Origin: Fusicatenibacter saccharivorans
GTDB taxonomy: Bacteria > Bacillota > Clostridia > Lachnospirales > Lachnospiraceae
Length of the DNA stretch: 64,000 nt
NCBI RefSeq assembly: GCF_027667425.1
Contig: NZ_JAQEGR010000003.1
Location: forward strand, 1 to 64,000
Direction: 5' to 3'
Positions 60,028 through 64,000 of this stretch are shown one piece after another. The translations under genes and the position numbers were made by a program. Positions within the stretch are counted from its first letter, which is position 1. Each line of letters starts with the position of its first letter. Below the pieces are notes generated by a model. The model had not been told where the DNA came from and made no database searches. It saw nothing but the letters and a program-made list of their open reading frames with translations.

Positions 60028-61487
60028 GAGTCTGCATTGTTGCGGAAGGATGCTACCCTTTCGTCGTAGGAGGTGTTTCAAGCTGGGTACACAGCCTGAT
60101 CCAGCTGTTTCCGGAAACGGAATTTGTGATTCTTGCAATTGCGGCAAATCGTTCCCAGCGGGGAAAATATGCCTATGAATTGCCGAAAAATGTGTCTGCG
60201 GTCTATGAACTTTATCTTGACGATGTGGACTGGAGCGGCAGCAAGAAACTGCACAGAAAACGGCTGAAAAAAGAACAGTATCAGGCACTGCGCAGTCTGA
60301 TTCTGGATCAGGACATCGAGTGGGATGTTTTGTTTGACCTTTTCCAGAAAGAAAATGTTTCCCTGAATGCGCTACTGATGGGGGAGGATTTTCTGAATGC
60401 GGTCAGAGACTGCTATAATCTGAAATACAGTCAGATTGTCTTTTCTGATTTCCTGTGGACGATGCGTTCGATTTATCTGCCGCTGTTTCTCACCATGCAG
60501 ACGGAAATACCGCGTGCCGATTTGTACCACTGTGTTGCAACCGGTTATGCGGGGGTTCTTGGTGCCATGGCAAAACACTTCTACGGCAGCCGTCTCCTGA
60601 TTTCTGAGCACGGAATTTACACCAGAGAGCGGGAAGAAGAACTGATCAAAGCCAAATGGGTAGAAGGAATCTATAAAAATATCTGGATCGATCAGTTTCG
60701 AAAAATGTCAAAGCTGGCGTACAACGAAGGGACGCTCATTACATCACTGTTTGAACATGCACGGGAACTGCAGATCGAACTTGGCTGCCCGATCGAAAAA
60801 ACCATGGTCACGCCAAACGGAATCCGTGTGGAAAATCTGCAGAATATTCCGGGGAAAACGGAAGAAGATGAAGGAAAAATCAACATCGGTGCGGTACTGC
60901 GTGTGACCCCGATTAAAGATGTCAAAACGATGATTCAGGCATTTGGTTTTGCGAAAGAAAAAGATGACCGTCTGAAACTCTGGATTATGGGACCATGGGA
61001 AGAAGACCGGGAATATGCCGAGGAGTGTTTCCAGCTTGTCTCGGATATGGAAATCCCGGATGTTGTTTTTACCGGAAGAATCAATATCCGCGATTATCTT
61101 GGAAGAATGGATGTGACCATTCTGACCAGCATAAGTGAGGGACAGCCGCTGACCATTCTGGAAAGCTATGCGGCGCATAAGCCGGTGATTGCAACGGATG
61201 TCGGAAACTGCTATGGACTGATTTACGGGGAAAGTGATGATTTCGGTGCGGCCGGAATTGTCACGCATATCATGAATATTGAAGAAATCGCGCAGGCGAT
61301 GCTGGATATGGCGGCAAATGAAAAAATGCGCCTGGAAATGGGAGAGACCGGCTATCGCCGTGTGATGGAGAAATATAGAGTAGAATATATGCAGAAAACA
61401 TACTGGGAGATTTACCGGGATTTCGCAGAACAGATGGGGCTGGAGTGGAAGGAAGAATCGGTAAAACTGCCGGATAAGGAAAAGTAA
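60024..61487 (+). CDS. pelF: PelF glycosyltransferase (GT4)
   Basis: PelF is the cytoplasmic glycosyltransferase that polymerises Pel from UDP-sugars. The 487-residue GT-B protein matches PelF from its start (VCIVAEGCYPFVVGGVSSWV) through ADLYHCVATGYAGVLGAMA, LISEHGIYTREREEEL, VTPNGI, VLRVTPIKDVKTMI and the GT4 signature SEGQPLTILESYA with both glutamates. Length and motifs are complete. It begins inside the end of the DUF2194-like gene and is followed by pelG after 34 bases. Confidence 0.95.
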   Translation: MRVCIVAEGCYPFVVGGVSSWVHSLIQLFPETEFVILAIAANRSQRGKYAYELPKNVSAVYELYLDDVDWSGSKKLHRKRLKKEQYQALRSLILDQDIEWDVLFDLFQKENVSLNALLMGEDFLNAVRDCYNLKYSQIVFSDFLWTMRSIYLPLFLTMQTEIPRADLYHCVATGYAGVLGAMAKHFYGSRLLISEHGIYTREREEELIKAKWVEGIYKNIWIDQFRKMSKLAYNEGTLITSLFEHARELQIELGCPIEKTMVTPNGIRVENLQNIPGKTEEDEGKINIGAVLRVTPIKDVKTMIQAFGFAKEKDDRLKLWIMGPWEEDREYAEECFQLVSDMEIPDVVFTGRINIRDYLGRMDVTILTSISEGQPLTILESYAAHKPVIATDVGNCYGLIYGESDDFGAAGIVTHIMNIEEIAQAMLDMAANEKMRLEMGETGYRRVMEKYRVEYMQKTYWEIYRDFAEQMGLEWKEESVKLPDKEK

Positions 61488-61521
61488 AACCGGAGCAGGC
61501 ACAAAAAAGGAGGAAGAGGAT

Positions 61522-62988
61522 ATGGCAGGAATCGGAGTTCGGCTGAATCGGATTTTTGAAAAAAATACACTTACGACAAATCTGGTTGGATTTTTCTACA
61601 GCACCGTAGTGACGGTTGCGCCCATGTTTGTCATCATTATCAATCTGATTTTAATGGAATATCTGCTGGATTTTGCCAGTGTGGGATATGTGACAAGAGA
61701 GCTGTTTTCCTGCACGATTCTTTATACCTTTATCTTTTCTCTTCTGACGGCGTCCCCGTTTAATGCGGTGCTGTCCCGCTATATGTCTGATGTGATCTAC
61801 GAAGAGCGGTATCAGGATATTTTACCCTGCTATCATATTGGTATGCTTCTGAACATTGGTCTCAGCTGTCTGTTGGGGATTCCGTTCTGTCTCTGGGAAC
61901 ATTTTGTGGGAAAGGTACCAACCGCATATGTATTCTGTGGCTTTTGCGGTTATATCAGTCTGGTGCTTGTTTTTTACTCGATGATTTATCTTTCTATTTG
62001 CAAAGATTATCAACGGATTTCACAGTATTTTTTCTTCGGCATGCTGGTGGCATTTGTCCTTGCCCTGATTTTACACTTTATTCTGAAGTGGGAGACAACA
62101 TGGAGTATGCTGTTTTCTCTGACGATCGGATTTTTTGTGACGGCAACGCTGGAAAATGCGCTGATCCGCCGGTATTTTGTGCGAAATAGCAATCATTACC
62201 GGCCGGTACTGCAGTATTTTAGGAAATATTGGAAATTGATTTTTACAAACTTTTTGTATATCCTTGGGTTATACATTCACAATTTTGTGTTCTGGACAAC
62301 GGATATGCGGATGGAGATTGCAAAAAGTTTCGTATGTAACCAGCCATACGATATGGCATCCTGTCTCGCCATGTTTACCAACATTTCCGCAACGATCATC
62401 TTTATTGCGCGTGTGGAGATGAACTTTCACGAAAAATATAAACTGTACTCGGAGGCAGTCATCGGCGGAAAAGGCGCCGATATTGACAATGCGAAGAAAC
62501 GGATGTTCCGTCAGCTTTCCAGTGAACTGATGACACTGGCGCGGTTACAGTTTATCATTTCTGTTGTGGTTTATCTGATCTGTGTTATTCTGCTACCAGG
62601 GGAGGGATTTTCCGGTATGACACTGAAAATTTATCCGTCACTTGCGGTTGGATATTTTATTCTGTTTCTGATGTATGCGGAAATTATCTTCCTGTATTAT
62701 TTTGACGATCTGACAGGGGCAATCTGGACAGCGATCGTGTTTTGCCTGGTGACATGGATTGGCAGTCTGATTGCAACACATTTACCGGTGATCTGGTATG
62801 GCGCCGGGGTCATAGCAGGAGCATTTGCAGGATGGAGTGTGGCATATGCGAGACTGCGATGGGTAGAAAAAAACATGGACAGACATGTCTTTTGCCGTGG
62901 AAATCTGATTCCTCAGGGAAAGGGGAAACGGCCATCCGGTATGGTTTATGAAAGAAAAGCAGAGCAAGAGCAGAAGGAGGAAGCGTAA
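61522..62988 (+). CDS. pelG: PelG polysaccharide transporter (MOP superfamily)
   Basis: PelG is the 12-helix membrane transporter that works with PelF to export the polymer. The 488-residue protein begins MAGIGVRLNRIFEKNTLTTN, the typical PelG start. It has the segments LTASPFNAVLSRYMSDVIYE and LYILGLYIHNFVFWTTDMR plus hydrophobic helices along its length. A basic tail ends it. AAGGAGGAAGAGG precedes the start. The next gene starts directly after its stop. Confidence 0.95.
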   Translation: MAGIGVRLNRIFEKNTLTTNLVGFFYSTVVTVAPMFVIIINLILMEYLLDFASVGYVTRELFSCTILYTFIFSLLTASPFNAVLSRYMSDVIYEERYQDILPCYHIGMLLNIGLSCLLGIPFCLWEHFVGKVPTAYVFCGFCGYISLVLVFYSMIYLSICKDYQRISQYFFFGMLVAFVLALILHFILKWETTWSMLFSLTIGFFVTATLENALIRRYFVRNSNHYRPVLQYFRKYWKLIFTNFLYILGLYIHNFVFWTTDMRMEIAKSFVCNQPYDMASCLAMFTNISATIIFIARVEMNFHEKYKLYSEAVIGGKGADIDNAKKRMFRQLSSELMTLARLQFIISVVVYLICVILLPGEGFSGMTLKIYPSLAVGYFILFLMYAEIIFLYYFDDLTGAIWTAIVFCLVTWIGSLIATHLPVIWYGAGVIAGAFAGWSVAYARLRWVEKNMDRHVFCRGNLIPQGKGKRPSGMVYERKAEQEQKEEA

Positions 62989-63372
62989 ATGAGCACAGCA
63001 GCAATTGTAAAAGCTTGCGTTATTTTGATGGGAATTGGAATTATGATCGTTACCTTCGTGCTTCATGCGAAAAAGAAGCTGACCGTAAACCTGGCAGTTA
63101 CCTGGGAACTGCTTGGAATTGCAGCAATCTTAAGCGGAGCGGTTCCGAGATTTTCCGGATGGAGCAGCCGGATCGGGCTTGGGAGCCTCGTTGTTCTTCT
63201 GATCACAGCGCTTCTGGTTCTGTGGGGCGTTTACCAGATGACAATTCAGATCTCTTCCCTGTTAATGAAAAACCAGGAACTGGCGATTCTGGTTTCTCTT
63301 TTGAACCAGGAGAATGAAAGAATTCTGAGAGAACTGGAAAAACTGACGGGCAAAAATGCAAGAGAGTTATAA
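62989..63372 (+). CDS. DUF2304-like small membrane protein
   Basis: The 127-residue protein has three membrane helices (about 5-25, 33-50, 62-85) and a C-terminal coiled-coil-like helix (LLNQENERILRELEKL). This is the layout of DUF2304 proteins, which accompany polysaccharide glycosyltransferases; their role is unknown. The start follows immediately after pelG with AAGGAGGAAG in the pelG end, so translation is coupled. Confidence 0.72.
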   Translation: MSTAAIVKACVILMGIGIMIVTFVLHAKKKLTVNLAVTWELLGIAAILSGAVPRFSGWSSRIGLGSLVVLLITALLVLWGVYQMTIQISSLLMKNQELAILVSLLNQENERILRELEKLTGKNAREL

Positions 63373-63395
63373 GGGAATAGAAGAAGGAAGAACGA

Positions 63396-64000
63396 ATGAA
63401 GAAAATTTTGTTTGTGATCAACACCCTTGGCCGGGCGGGAGCGGAAACAGCGCTGCTGGAACTTTTGCGCCGCCTGGATGCGGAGGAATATGAAATTTCA
63501 CTTTACGTACTTTTGGGGCAGGGTGAAATGATTTCCCAGGTACCGCAGAGGGTACATGTGAAAAATAAGAAAATCTGTACCGCTTCTGTGCTGTCCGGTG
63601 CGGGGCGGAGAAAACTGATACAGACATCTTTTCTGGCGTTTTTCCGCCATGGTCGCACCATAAAGAAAATGCAATATGTGATACAAAATTTTTTCCGAAT
63701 GAAAAAAACTGGAAACATTCAGCCGGACAAGCTGCTCTGGCGTGTAATTTCGGATGGAGCAGACCGATTTTCGGAAACCTTCGATCTGGCGGTTGCTTAC
63801 CTGGAAGGCGGTTCTGCTTATTACGTTGCCGATCATGTGAATGCTAAGAAAAAAGCTGCCTTTGTCCATATTGCATACGGCAATTCCGGTTATACAAGGG
63901 AAATGGATCGGGACTGCTACGAAAAGATGGATCAGATCTTTACCGTTTCGCAGGAGACGCGCCGTCATTTTCTGGAATTTTATCCGGAATATGAGAAGAA
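63396..64000 (+). CDS. GT4-type glycosyltransferase, cut by the window end
   Basis: At least 201 residues are visible. The start MKKILFVINTLGRAGAETALLELLRRLD is the standard N-terminal nucleotide-fold region of GT4 enzymes, and FVHIAYGNSGYTREMDRDCY precedes the inter-domain VSQETRRHFLEFYPE. The acceptor site and EX7E motif would lie beyond the window. AAGGAAG precedes the ATG. It continues the Pel operon direction and implies that more sugars are added than in the minimal Pel system. Confidence 0.85.
   Translation, partial: MKKILFVINTLGRAGAETALLELLRRLDAEEYEISLYVLLGQGEMISQVPQRVHVKNKKICTASVLSGAGRRKLIQTSFLAFFRHGRTIKKMQYVIQNFFRMKKTGNIQPDKLLWRVISDGADRFSETFDLAVAYLEGGSAYYVADHVNAKKKAAFVHIAYGNSGYTREMDRDCYEKMDQIFTVSQETRRHFLEFYPEYEK

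Overview
The window reads as chromosomal DNA of a spore-forming Clostridia, most likely a Lachnospiraceae-type gut Firmicute. The grounds are SpoIIID, the pth-mfd-foldase gene order, a NhaC antiporter, paired CobW GTPases, strong AAGGAG/GGAGG ribosome sites, sigma-A promoters of the TTGACA-N17-TATAAT type, and moderate GC content. No rRNA, tRNA, CRISPR array, complete insertion sequence or prophage was seen. The genus cannot be fixed from the sequence alone.

Layout. 0.2-9 kb: a lipoprotein, divergent coaX/coaBC, tatD, a large NlpC/P60 plus 3D-domain wall enzyme, an S66 peptidase and a threonine aldolase. The right-end hairpins of two TnpB/IS200-IS605-type elements lie at 1-40 and 9059-9098, the second attached to a truncated tnpB. 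9-13.5 kb: a TetR regulator with an operator inside its own promoter, followed by a GH13 amylase and glgB. 13.5-19 kb: two metallo-beta-lactamase-fold hydrolases, a lipoprotein, a GNAT enzyme, TraX and NhaC. 19-22 kb: a His/Cys-rich CobW and a second CobW fused to a DUF1980-like domain. 22-28 kb: pth, mfd, a PrsA-like foldase lipoprotein and a small His-rich lipoprotein. 28-35 kb: homocysteine methyltransferase, HAD phosphatase, MATE exporter, carboxylesterase and an AAA-ATPase/PD-(D/E)XK protein. 35-42 kb: MalF/MalG-type permeases, a 580-bp palindrome-rich noncoding region, and a 1321-residue fusion of a GH133 debranching glucosidase with a GH13 pullulanase. 42-51 kb: polyferredoxin, C39-like peptidase, spoIIID, cutC, M28 peptidase, nucleotidyltransferase, GT2, a stalked surface protein and an SH3/SleB-like hydrolase.

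The most interesting block runs from 50.9 kb to the right edge. It is a Gram-positive Pel-type exopolysaccharide locus: a PqqD-like protein, a PelD in which a degenerate SDR epimerase domain is fused to membrane, GAF and degenerate GGDEF domains with an intact RxxD c-di-GMP site, a PelE-like TPR membrane protein, a large GT-C-like membrane protein, a DUF2194-like extracellular protein, PelF, PelG, a DUF2304-like protein and a GT4 enzyme cut by the window end. A divergent NTP_transf_5-type nucleotidyltransferase faces it across a shared regulatory region. The expected logic is that c-di-GMP binds PelD and activates polymer synthesis by PelF and export through PelG. The SDR fusion, the GT-C-like protein and the PqqD/nucleotidyltransferase pair are the unusual additions.

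Carbohydrate storage and breakdown is a second theme: GH13, GlgB, MalFG and the double debranching enzyme. A third is noncoding structure. A dispersed hairpin repeat ending in GGCGTGAG occurs three times, next to two very large inverted repeats, and a terminator hairpin contains the spoIIID ribosome site.
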